Assembly: GCF_010365285.1 (NCBI RefSeq)
Contig: NZ_CP048286.1
Location: 4,466,001-4,530,000, forward strand
Direction of reading: 5' to 3'
Source: Paenibacillus rhizovicinus
GTDB lineage: Bacteria; Bacillota; Bacilli; Paenibacillales; Paenibacillaceae
DNA: 64,000 bases
Part shown: positions 16,463-24,923 of the stretch, in pieces
How the letters are laid out: the number at the start of each line of letters is the position of its first letter
Numbering within the stretch: position 1 is the first letter of the stretch
The notes under the pieces: generated by a model
Told to the model about the DNA's origin: nothing
The model's input: the letters and a program-made list of their open reading frames with translations, nothing else
Database searches by the model: none
Made by a program: the position numbers and the translations under genes

Positions 16463-18247
16463 ATGCAGAAGAAACTGTTCGCGAGGTACAAATCGACAAT
16501 ATTCCCGAAAATTCTACTCGTCTTCATGTTGGTGATTACTCCCTTATGTATGATGAGCTTATTCATCAACGCGAAGGGGGAGTCGGCGGTCAAACAGGAG
16601 ATCGATAAATCGCTCGGCTCCAAAACATCCTATTTCGTCGACACGCTGGAAACGGAAGCGAACCGGATGTACGAGCATCAGCAGGGGTTTAATTTGGATA
16701 AAGATTTGCAGCGGCTTGTCTACGTCGACAATACGCTGGACCGGTTCGAATGGGGCCAGACGATCAACCGGCTGCAGGAAAAGATGGAGATCATCAAAAC
16801 GTCGAGCAAGTTCATCAATAGCGTCAGCGTGCAAATGCTCACCATCGGCAAGGCGATTTCGAACGAGGATCCCTATAATGCGATCGATCAGGAAGCGGTC
16901 GACGCCTTCATGGCGCAGTACAAGGACAAGGGAACCTCGATCATCAATGTCAAAGGGCGGCTGCTGCTGGGCTATGTCAATCCGGTTGCGATCTTGGCGC
17001 AGAAGAAGCCGGATTACATTATTTTTATCGAGCTTTCCATTCCGGAGCTGCGCAACGCGATGATGCAGTTCGCGAATTACGAGCATTCCGGAGCGATACT
17101 CGCTGACGTGAACCGGAAGTGGAACGTGTCTACCGACAGCGACAAGGACGTGCTGGCCGCGATGAGCCGCTTCGCGGACGAGCGGGACGAGAAGAACGAA
17201 TCCGCGAAGATCGAGTCGTTCAAGGTCGGCTCGACCTCCTATCTGGTCTCGTACCGGTATTCACAGTTCATGAACATGAAATTGCTCGTGTTCGTGCCCG
17301 AGAAGTCGGTGCTCGGAGACTTGGACTCGTACCGGATTTGGTTCTGGGTGCTGGCGATCGTATCGATGCTGATTGTCGTCGTCTTCTCCACGTGGATTTA
17401 CCGGCTCATCCACAAGCCGCTGAATAAGCTCGTTTTCTCGTTCCGAAAGGTGGAGGACGGCTACCTGGAGCCAACCGTGCTGCCGACGGGGCAGGATGAA
17501 TTCCGCTATCTGTTCGAAGGTTTCAACTCCATGGTCGTGAAGCTGAAGGAATTGATCCATGAGCTGTACGAGCAAGAAATTCGGGTGAAGAGTTCGGAGC
17601 TGAAGCAGCTGCAGTCGCAAATCAATCCGCATTTCCTCTATAACACGTATTTCATCCTGCACCGGCTGGCCAAAATGGACGATATCGAGAACGTCATTCT
17701 ATTCAGCCAATACTTGGGCGAATACTTCCAGTTTATTACGCGCAACGGCGCTTCGGAGATACCTCTCGAGGAAGAAGTGAAGCACGGGCGACTGTACGTG
17801 GAGATTCAACAAATCCGCTTCTCGAACCGGATCGACGTCGAATTCGACGATTTGCCGGAATCATGCAAGCATGTGATGGTGCCGAAGCTGATTCTGCAGC
17901 CGATCCTCGAGAATGCGTATAAATACGGGATGGAGCGGAAGAAGGACGACGGTTTGATCAAGGTGACGATCAAGCATGACGAGGTGATCCGGATTACCGT
18001 GGAGGATAACGGCGCCGGCATGACGGACGAAGCGATGCACAAACTGCAGTCGCAGCTAGGCCTGCATATCGAAGGAGACGAAATTACCGGCATCAACAAC
18101 GTCCACCGGAGGCTGCAATTGCAGTTTGGCAAAGAGAGCGGCATTCGGCTCTATCACGGCAGCGATGGCGGGCTGAAGGTAGTGATTACGATCACGGTGC
18201 GCGACAAGTTCGCGCAGGCGGAGGCCATTGGGGAGAATAACGCTTAA
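16463..18247 (+). CDS. sensor histidine kinase, YesM family
   Basis: Membrane sensor of a two-component system. TM1 at about residues 14-35, an extracellular sensor domain of about 250 residues, TM2 at about 290-312, a HAMP linker, then the His_kinase domain with QSQINPHFLYNT (phospho-acceptor His390) and an HATPase domain with the N-box PILENAYKYGME and G-box VEDNGAGM. In Firmicutes such kinases sense saccharides and phosphorylate YesN-type regulators. ATG at 16463 has AGGAGG 11 bases upstream. Its likely partner, the YesN-type regulator at 23231, is not adjacent but lies four genes downstream, past the transporter and GH172. Confidence 0.94.
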   Translation: MQKKLFARYKSTIFPKILLVFMLVITPLCMMSLFINAKGESAVKQEIDKSLGSKTSYFVDTLETEANRMYEHQQGFNLDKDLQRLVYVDNTLDRFEWGQTINRLQEKMEIIKTSSKFINSVSVQMLTIGKAISNEDPYNAIDQEAVDAFMAQYKDKGTSIINVKGRLLLGYVNPVAILAQKKPDYIIFIELSIPELRNAMMQFANYEHSGAILADVNRKWNVSTDSDKDVLAAMSRFADERDEKNESAKIESFKVGSTSYLVSYRYSQFMNMKLLVFVPEKSVLGDLDSYRIWFWVLAIVSMLIVVVFSTWIYRLIHKPLNKLVFSFRKVEDGYLEPTVLPTGQDEFRYLFEGFNSMVVKLKELIHELYEQEIRVKSSELKQLQSQINPHFLYNTYFILHRLAKMDDIENVILFSQYLGEYFQFITRNGASEIPLEEEVKHGRLYVEIQQIRFSNRIDVEFDDLPESCKHVMVPKLILQPILENAYKYGMERKKDDGLIKVTIKHDEVIRITVEDNGAGMTDEAMHKLQSQLGLHIEGDEITGINNVHRRLQLQFGKESGIRLYHGSDGGLKVVITITVRDKFAQAEAIGENNA

Positions 18248-18278
18248 AACGTCAACGTTTCACAAAACTTTATTATTT

Positions 18279-18305
18279 TTGACGCCTATCCCCTGGTTTT
18301 ATAAT
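18279..18305 (+). promoter_or_regulatory. promoter-like sequence upstream of the solute-binding protein gene
   Basis: TTGACG at 18279-18284 and TATAAT at 18300-18305 with a 15-base spacer, about 60 bases before the GTG start. A near-palindrome AAACGTCAACGTTT lies just upstream at 18248. The spacer is shorter than ideal, as often seen in activator-dependent promoters. Confidence 0.5.
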
Positions 18306-18367
18306 GAACATGTAGCCGAGAGAATTCAAAAGGTTCAAAAGATTCAGACATTAAAGGGGGATTCAAG

Positions 18368-20122
18368 GTGAAAAAACGTACGACGAAGTTGACCTTGGCC
18401 GCAAGTCTGGCGGCGGTGCTCGTGCTTTCCGCATGCGGAAACAACGCCGACAACGGACAGAACGGAAACGCCAACCAAGCGGGCAATGCAGGGACAAGCA
18501 ATACGAATACGGCGTCCGGCGATACAGCTTCCGGCAATGCGAATACCGCAGGCGAAGATGTAAACCCGCTCGGCAAGTACGATCCGCCGATCAATCTATC
18601 TACATTCCGCTGCATGAACGACAGCGAAACCTACCCGGCGGGCGACTCCATCGATAACAATGTCTGGTATCGTGCCTATGCGGATGAACTCGGCATCAAA
18701 TTGACGAATAAATGGTCGGTAAGCAACACGCAGTGCGAAGAGAAGACGAACTTATCCATCGTATCGGGCGACCTGCCGGACTTCTTCCCGGTTAGCGCGA
18801 AGCAACTGAAAAACCTCGTCGATGCCGGCATGGTGGAAGATATGACCGAGGTATTCGATAAATATGCGTCTCCGCTGGTGAAAGAAGCTTATGCGGCCAA
18901 TAACGGCGTAGCGATGACAGCGGCAACGTTCGACGGCAAGCTGATGGCGGTGCCTGGAACGACCCGCGGCTTCAACAGCGTCGACATGGTCTGGCTCCGC
19001 GAAGATTGGCGCAAGAAGCTGAACCTGCCCGAGCCGAAAACGATGGACGACCTGAATGCGATCATCAAAGCATTCGTCGAACAGGATCCGGACGGCGACG
19101 GCAAGAAAGACACGGTCGGCCTCACGATGGCGAAGAACTATTATGACGGCTATGCCGGTCTCGCCGGTTTCTTCAACGCCTTCCATGCTTATCCGTACAC
19201 GAGCGCTTCGACTTCGATGTGGATCAAGGATAAAGACGGCAATCTCGTCTACGGCGGCATTCAGCCTGAAATGAAGCCTGCATTGCAAGCGCTTCAAAAC
19301 CTGTATAAAGAAGGCGCGATCGATCCGCAATTCGTCGTTTACGACGGAGCCAAGGCAGCCGAGGCCGAGAACCAAGGCAAAGCCGGCGTTCACTTCGGCT
19401 ACTTCTGGAACATCGGCTGGCCGATCGACGGTCTTGCCAAGAAGAACGATCCAAGCATCGAGTGGAGACCGTATCCGATTCCTTCGGTTGACGCTCAGCC
19501 AGCGAAAGTTCAAGTACCGGATCCGACCGCATACTGGAACTTCGCCGTTAAGAAGGGCGTTAAGAACCCGGAAGCGATCGTGAAAATGATGAACCTGTTC
19601 TTCGAGCACATCTTCAGCGACAATGCCGATCCGGATAAATACCACTCGGGCACGGTAGGCGACGTCAGCTACGGCTACTTCGACTATGCCGCGGTGCAGG
19701 GCGAGCATCCCGAGAAGAACCAGATCGCGTTCGGCAAAGTAAGCGAAGCGATGAAAGCGGGCGACACGTCGACGCTGAATCCGGAACAGAAGAAATATTA
19801 CGATGCACTGAAAGCATACAAAGACGGCGACCTCTCGCAATGGGGCGCAGACAGAACATGGGGTCCTGAAGGTTCGTTCTCCGTGCTTGGCAACTACAAG
19901 GACAACAAGCTGATTCAAGTCAACGAGTTCCTTGGCGCGCCTACGGCTACGATGGCGACGAAAGGCTCGATCCTGATGGATTTGGAAGCGAAGATGATTA
20001 CGAAGATCATTCTTGGCGATTCGGTCGACTCGTTCGATCAATACGTCCAAACGTGGAAGCAATCCGGCGGCGATCAGATTACGAAAGAAGTCAACGATTG
20101 GTACCAAAAAAATAAGAAATAG
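18368..20122 (+). CDS. extracellular solute-binding lipoprotein, LplA family
   Basis: Substrate-binding component of a carbohydrate ABC importer. The signal peptide ends VLVLSACGN, giving lipidation at Cys23, followed by a 45-residue Asn/Gly/Thr/Ala-rich tether. The mature 584-residue protein contains DPDGDGKKDT, a calcium-loop-like stretch common in this large binding-protein family. GTG start with AAAGGGGG 7 bases upstream. It begins an apparent operon with two permeases; no ATPase gene is nearby, so a shared multitask ATPase such as MsmX is likely used. Ligand is probably an oligosaccharide of the polysaccharide degraded by the neighbouring enzymes (inference). Confidence 0.93.
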   Translation: MKKRTTKLTLAASLAAVLVLSACGNNADNGQNGNANQAGNAGTSNTNTASGDTASGNANTAGEDVNPLGKYDPPINLSTFRCMNDSETYPAGDSIDNNVWYRAYADELGIKLTNKWSVSNTQCEEKTNLSIVSGDLPDFFPVSAKQLKNLVDAGMVEDMTEVFDKYASPLVKEAYAANNGVAMTAATFDGKLMAVPGTTRGFNSVDMVWLREDWRKKLNLPEPKTMDDLNAIIKAFVEQDPDGDGKKDTVGLTMAKNYYDGYAGLAGFFNAFHAYPYTSASTSMWIKDKDGNLVYGGIQPEMKPALQALQNLYKEGAIDPQFVVYDGAKAAEAENQGKAGVHFGYFWNIGWPIDGLAKKNDPSIEWRPYPIPSVDAQPAKVQVPDPTAYWNFAVKKGVKNPEAIVKMMNLFFEHIFSDNADPDKYHSGTVGDVSYGYFDYAAVQGEHPEKNQIAFGKVSEAMKAGDTSTLNPEQKKYYDALKAYKDGDLSQWGADRTWGPEGSFSVLGNYKDNKLIQVNEFLGAPTATMATKGSILMDLEAKMITKIILGDSVDSFDQYVQTWKQSGGDQITKEVNDWYQKNKK

Positions 20123-20185
20123 CCGATAAGCGGAGGAAGGGAAGCGATGCTTCCCTTTCTTCACAATGATAAGGAGGGAGCGGCC

Positions 20186-21085
20186 ATGACTAAGAAATTC
20201 AAGCTTTCCGACTATACCCTATATCTGATGCTGCTGCCTGGATTGGCATTAATCATTATCTTCAGCTACATTCCGATGGCGGGCCTGGCTATTGGCTTCC
20301 AGCAGTTCAATCCGACGAAAGGCTTGTTCGGCTCCGACTACGTCGGCCTCGAGAATTTCAAGTACGTCTACTCCTTGGACGACACGATGACCGTGCTGCG
20401 CAATACGGTATCCATTGCGGTTATGAAGATGGCCGCCGGGCTGGTCGTGCCGATCGTCGTTGCGCTGCTGCTGAACGAGGTCGGGAAGGTCTTCTTTCGC
20501 AAAGGCGTTCAAACGCTCATTTACTTGCCGCATTTCCTGTCCTGGGTCATTCTGTCCGGTATCCTGATGGACGTCCTCTCCCCGTCGGACGGGATCGTGA
20601 ACCAATTCATCTCGTTTCTCGGCTTCAAGCCGATCTTCTTCCTCGGCACGCCGTCGTGGTTCCAGCCGATGCTCGTCATCTCCGACGTCTGGAAAGAATT
20701 CGGCTTCAATACGATCGTCTATCTGGCTGCATTAACCGGCATTAATCCGAATTTATACGAAGCGGCGCAAATGGACGGCGCCGGACGATGGAAGCAAACC
20801 TGGCATATTACGATGCCCGGCATTCTGCCGATCATTATCCTGCTCTCGACGCTCAGCCTCGGCAACGTGCTGAACGCCGGATTCGACCAGGTGTTCAACC
20901 TGTACAGCCCCGTCGTATATTCGACAGGCGATATCATCGATACGTACGTTTACCGTCTCGGCATGATTAATTTCCAATTCGGCGTCGCGACCGCAGTCGG
21001 ATTCTTCAAATCCGTCGTATCTTTCATTTTGATTTCGACTTCCTATTTTCTCGCCTATCGGTTTGCCAACTACCGGATCTTCTAA
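20186..21085 (+). CDS. ABC importer permease, LplB family
   Basis: Inner permease of the oligosaccharide importer, 299 residues with six TM segments. The cytoplasmic EAA loop reads EAAQMDGAGRWKQTWHITMP, contacting the ATPase. ATG at 20186 has AAGGAGG 8 bases upstream, better than the earlier start at 20147. Lies 63 bases after the lipoprotein gene and 42 before the second permease. Confidence 0.94.
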   Translation: MTKKFKLSDYTLYLMLLPGLALIIIFSYIPMAGLAIGFQQFNPTKGLFGSDYVGLENFKYVYSLDDTMTVLRNTVSIAVMKMAAGLVVPIVVALLLNEVGKVFFRKGVQTLIYLPHFLSWVILSGILMDVLSPSDGIVNQFISFLGFKPIFFLGTPSWFQPMLVISDVWKEFGFNTIVYLAALTGINPNLYEAAQMDGAGRWKQTWHITMPGILPIIILLSTLSLGNVLNAGFDQVFNLYSPVVYSTGDIIDTYVYRLGMINFQFGVATAVGFFKSVVSFILISTSYFLAYRFANYRIF

Positions 21086-21127
21086 CGGTGGCCGCAAACA
21101 TCCCATACATGCAAAGGAGAGAGCGCA

Positions 21128-22012
21128 ATGGTGCAACATAACAGTTTAGGGCGCAAGGCATTCGTTTACGGCAATTACGTGCTGCTGGCCTTGATTGCGC
21201 TGATCTGCATATTCCCCCTGGTTCAGGTGCTCGCGATCTCCTTCAGCTCGAGCTCCGCGGCCGCAAGCGGGGTCGTCAAGTTTTTCCCCGTGGATTTCAC
21301 GCTGGATGCCTATAAATACGTGGCGAAGAAACCGGAATTCATCCGCTCTTTCCTGATCACGCTCGAACGGGTCGCGCTCGGCGTAAGCATAAACATGTTG
21401 ATTACGATCCTCATTGCGTACCCGCTGTCCAAGGATTCCTCCCAGCTTCGCTTCCGGACGGGCTTTGTCTGGGTCTTCGTCTTCACGATGCTGTTCAGCG
21501 GCGGGCTGATCCCGACCTACGTCGTCGTGAAGAACCTGCACATGCTCAACTCGATCTGGGCGCTCGTTATTCCGGGCGCAGTGCCGATCTTTAACGTCAT
21601 TCTGCTGCTGAATTTCTTCCGCAATATTCCGAAGGAACTGATCGAGGCTTCGTTCATCGACGGTTCGAGCCAATGGAACACCTTGTGGAAGATCGTCGTT
21701 CCGGTATCGCTCCCGGCGCTCGCGACGATCACGCTGTTCGCGACGGTCGGCCATTGGAACTCGTGGTTCGACGGCATTATCTACATGAATCAGACGGATA
21801 AATATCCGCTGCAAAGCTATATGCAAACCATTATCGTGGCCAGGGACATGAGCAATTTGTCGGCCGACGATATCATGCGGCTCAAAAATATTTCCGATCG
21901 CAATATTAAAGCGGCCCAGATTTTCCTCGGCGCGCTGCCGATTCTGCTCATTTATCCGTTGCTTCAACGGTTCTTCATGACAGGAATTGTACTAGGCAGT
22001 GTCAAAGAGTAA
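21128..22012 (+). CDS. ABC importer permease, YtcP family
   Basis: Second permease, 294 residues, six TM segments, with the EAA loop EASFIDGSSQWNTLWKIVVP. ATG has AAAGGAGAGAG just upstream. Forms the heterodimeric channel with the LplB-type protein; adjacent gene order binding protein, LplB, YtcP is the standard arrangement for this importer class. Confidence 0.94.
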   Translation: MVQHNSLGRKAFVYGNYVLLALIALICIFPLVQVLAISFSSSSAAASGVVKFFPVDFTLDAYKYVAKKPEFIRSFLITLERVALGVSINMLITILIAYPLSKDSSQLRFRTGFVWVFVFTMLFSGGLIPTYVVVKNLHMLNSIWALVIPGAVPIFNVILLLNFFRNIPKELIEASFIDGSSQWNTLWKIVVPVSLPALATITLFATVGHWNSWFDGIIYMNQTDKYPLQSYMQTIIVARDMSNLSADDIMRLKNISDRNIKAAQIFLGALPILLIYPLLQRFFMTGIVLGSVKE

Positions 22013-22046
22013 GAGGTGGGTCGGCACGATGATGAAAGGAGACAAC

Positions 22047-23165
22047 ATGCCCATGCTTTATAAATGCTCGTCCACCATTCGTTCCTATGCCGCCACGGCG
22101 GAGAACATCCGCGCGGAACGGGGGGCCGGCGGCCAAGCCAACAACGGCCGGAAAGGCTCTGCGTGTATCACGCCGTTCAAGCAAGGAGCCGTTCATACGC
22201 TGCTTGACCGGGAAGGAACGGGGATCGTCCGCCACATCTGGTGCACGATTCCGCCTGGCAACGTTGCCGCGATGAGAGGGCTCATCATTCGGATGTACTG
22301 GGACGGCCAGGAGACGCCAAGCGTCGAAGCGCCGCTCGGCGATTTCTTCGGCATCGCGCACGGCAGGCAGCGCAACCTGGTAACCGATTACGTCACGATG
22401 CAGGATGCCAAAGGCTTCAACTGCTGGATTCCGATGCCGTTCCGCACGCGGGCGCGCATCACGATCGAGAACGATTCCGGCAGCGACGTTGAAATGCTGT
22501 TCTATCAGGTTGATTTTACGCTCGGCGATGTATTGGACGAAGAAGCGGGTTACTTCCATGCACAATTCAGAAGACAGAACCTGTGCCCGCTGTTCGAAGA
22601 CTATGTAATCTTGGACGGCATTGAGGGAAGCGGCGTTTACTTGGGCACGGTGATCGGCGTTCGCAGCATTTTGCAGAATAAAACGTGGTTCGGCGAAGGC
22701 GAGGTCAAGTTCTTCATCGACGATGACGACAAGTACCCGACCATTTGCGGAACGGGCCTGGAAGACTATGTCGGCAGCGCCTGGGGGATGCAGGAAGTCG
22801 TAACGCCGCAGCAGGGTGCGCCGCTCGTCGAATACAAGAACGCGCTGTTCTCCATGTACCGGTTCCACGGCAAGGATCCGATCTATTTCCGCGAATCGGT
22901 CAAGGTCACGCTGCAGCAGCTCGGCTTCGGGCCTCGTGAATCGTCCGATTCGTTCTACGGCGAGCAGTCGACATGCTATTCCGCGCCGGGCAATAACGAG
23001 GAGAACGGCAACTGCCTGTTCGAACGCAGCGACGATATCTGCTCGGTCGCCTATTGGTACCAATCGCTGCCGACGCGTCCGTTCCCGGAGCTGCCGAATC
23101 AGGAACGGCGCATCGCCGACCTGCTGGAAGGCGAGGAGAAGGGACCGGAGCGGTCCGACGTGTAG
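22047..23165 (+). CDS. DUF2961 (glycoside hydrolase family 172) protein
   Basis: DUF2961 proteins were recently placed in GH172, whose characterised members act on difructose dianhydride or alpha-arabinofuranosides. This 372-residue copy shows the signature GTGLEDYVGSAWG, the FFIDDDDKYPTICG stretch before it and the N-terminal ACITPFKQGAV..HIW region. No signal peptide, so it should act on imported sugars. ATG at 22047 is chosen because AAAGGAG sits 5 bases upstream; the frame also has starts at 21999 and 22029, which would overlap or abut ytcP. It is the last gene before the yesN-type regulator and is probably in the transporter operon. A paralogue lies at 34319. Confidence 0.88.
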   Translation: MPMLYKCSSTIRSYAATAENIRAERGAGGQANNGRKGSACITPFKQGAVHTLLDREGTGIVRHIWCTIPPGNVAAMRGLIIRMYWDGQETPSVEAPLGDFFGIAHGRQRNLVTDYVTMQDAKGFNCWIPMPFRTRARITIENDSGSDVEMLFYQVDFTLGDVLDEEAGYFHAQFRRQNLCPLFEDYVILDGIEGSGVYLGTVIGVRSILQNKTWFGEGEVKFFIDDDDKYPTICGTGLEDYVGSAWGMQEVVTPQQGAPLVEYKNALFSMYRFHGKDPIYFRESVKVTLQQLGFGPRESSDSFYGEQSTCYSAPGNNEENGNCLFERSDDICSVAYWYQSLPTRPFPELPNQERRIADLLEGEEKGPERSDV

Positions 23166-23230
23166 CCAAGGAACGCTCGCTCCCTTCGAACGCCGTTCAA
23201 CCCTAACCTACCCGGAATAGAGAGGTGCCA

Positions 23231-24907
23231 ATGATGTATCGATTATTGGTTGTCGACGATGAACCGATCATCGTGGACGGATTGATCGACTTGTTCTCCG
23301 ATGCGTCGAATGGGCCGGAGCTGGAATTGTATTGGGCGTATTCGGCTGACGATGCGCTGAAATGCCTGAATACGACGCGGATCGATATCGTGTTGACGGA
23401 TATTGAAATGCCGGAGATGAACGGACTCGCGCTGCAGAAGGAGATCAACGCCAGATGGCCGAGATGCAAAGTTATTTTCTTGACCGGCTATAACGATTTC
23501 AATTTCATTCATGCTTCCAGCCGCAACGGCGCTTCGGATTATGTGCTGAAGACGGAAGGCGACGCGCAAATCCTGGCAGCCGTCAGCAAGGCCGTGGGCA
23601 AGCTGGATGAGGACCTGGCCGTCCAGCAGATGCTGCGCAAGGCCGAAACCCAAATGTCCCTCGCGCTCCCGCTCATGCAGCGGGAGTTTGCGCTGGATTT
23701 GTTGAAGGGTACGGTGCTGCTGACCGATCCGCTGGCAGGAAGCCAGCAGCTTCAGGAGCTGAACATTCCGCTGCATGCGCATCAACCGCTCTTCATGATC
23801 ATGGGGCGGATCGACACGTGGCCGTCCGAGATGCGGCAATCCGACAAGATGCTGCTGATGTACGCCGTGCACAATATCGCCGAAGAATTCTTATCGGATT
23901 CGTTCCGGATGTTCCATATCAAGTACGGGCAGGACCGGTTCGTCTGGCTGCTGCAATCGAAGTCGGATGATGCGCGCGAGAACGATGAAACGGCGTCGGA
24001 AGGCATCGCTCAGGCGGCGAATCCGCTGCGTCAGCTAAACGGGTATTTGGAGCTGGTGCAGTCGGCCTGCCATCAATATTTAAGGATCCCTTGCTCCTTC
24101 GTGCTGGTCAGCGAAGCGTTCGGCTGGAACGAGATTTCGCACAAGTTCGACACGCTGTCCTTCTTGTTCGCCCGGGGGCTCGGCACGCGGCAGGAAATTC
24201 TGCTGTCGGACAAGCAGCTGGTCGACGCTTTCCAGGAACAGCATGACGGCCGGGTCAAGATGCGTACGGTCCAGCTGCTGGACGATTATTTGGAAAAAGG
24301 CCAGCGCACGGAGTTTTTCGAGCTGTACGGGGCGTTCATGAATTTGGTGGAAGGCGGATCCGTGTCCAAGACGGGGGTTGCCGTGGAGATTTTCTATTCC
24401 ATGGTATCGATGTTCATCACGTATATCAACCGTTGGGGACTCATGAAGACGGTTACCGATACGTTCAACTTGAACCTGCTGTTCACGATCGCGGAGCATG
24501 CCACTTGGCAGGAAACGACGACGCATTTCCAGAAGCTGGCTAACCTCCTGTTCGACGAGACGGTCAGCGAGAACGAGAAGCAGACGAACGACGTCATCTG
24601 GAAGGTGCAGGATCATATCCGGGATAACCTGGGCGGCGATCTGTCGCTGACCAGACTGGCCGAAATCGTCTATTTGTCGCCCTCGTACCTCTCCAAGCTG
24701 TACAAGCAGGAAACGGGGCAGAGTCTGAAGGACTTCATTATCGACTGCCGGGTGCAGAAGGCGAAGGAGCTGCTCCTGCAACGGGACATGAAAATTCATA
24801 AAGTCGGAAGAACGGTCGGCTTCGAATCGGCCGCTTATTTTACGCGTTGCTTCAAAAAAATGACGCAGCTGAGCCCGCAGGAATTCAGGGATCTCAAGCG
24901 GCCATAA
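23231..24907 (+). CDS. response regulator, YesN family (receiver plus AraC-type DNA-binding domain)
   Basis: 558 residues: receiver domain at 1-125 with the acidic triad VVDDEP and phospho-acceptor Asp57 (LTDIEMPEMNGL), a long middle helical part, and a C-terminal AraC-type pair of helix-turn-helices at about 455-555 (LAEIVYLSPSYLSKLYKQET, then VGRTVGFESAAYFTRCFKKM). It should be phosphorylated by the YesM kinase at 16463 and activate the transporter/hydrolase genes. ATG at 23231 has AGAGAGG 5 bases upstream; the GTG at 23225 overlaps that ribosome binding site. Confidence 0.94.
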   Translation: MMYRLLVVDDEPIIVDGLIDLFSDASNGPELELYWAYSADDALKCLNTTRIDIVLTDIEMPEMNGLALQKEINARWPRCKVIFLTGYNDFNFIHASSRNGASDYVLKTEGDAQILAAVSKAVGKLDEDLAVQQMLRKAETQMSLALPLMQREFALDLLKGTVLLTDPLAGSQQLQELNIPLHAHQPLFMIMGRIDTWPSEMRQSDKMLLMYAVHNIAEEFLSDSFRMFHIKYGQDRFVWLLQSKSDDARENDETASEGIAQAANPLRQLNGYLELVQSACHQYLRIPCSFVLVSEAFGWNEISHKFDTLSFLFARGLGTRQEILLSDKQLVDAFQEQHDGRVKMRTVQLLDDYLEKGQRTEFFELYGAFMNLVEGGSVSKTGVAVEIFYSMVSMFITYINRWGLMKTVTDTFNLNLLFTIAEHATWQETTTHFQKLANLLFDETVSENEKQTNDVIWKVQDHIRDNLGGDLSLTRLAEIVYLSPSYLSKLYKQETGQSLKDFIIDCRVQKAKELLLQRDMKIHKVGRTVGFESAAYFTRCFKKMTQLSPQEFRDLKRP

Positions 24908-24923
24908 ACCAGGAGGGTTTCAT

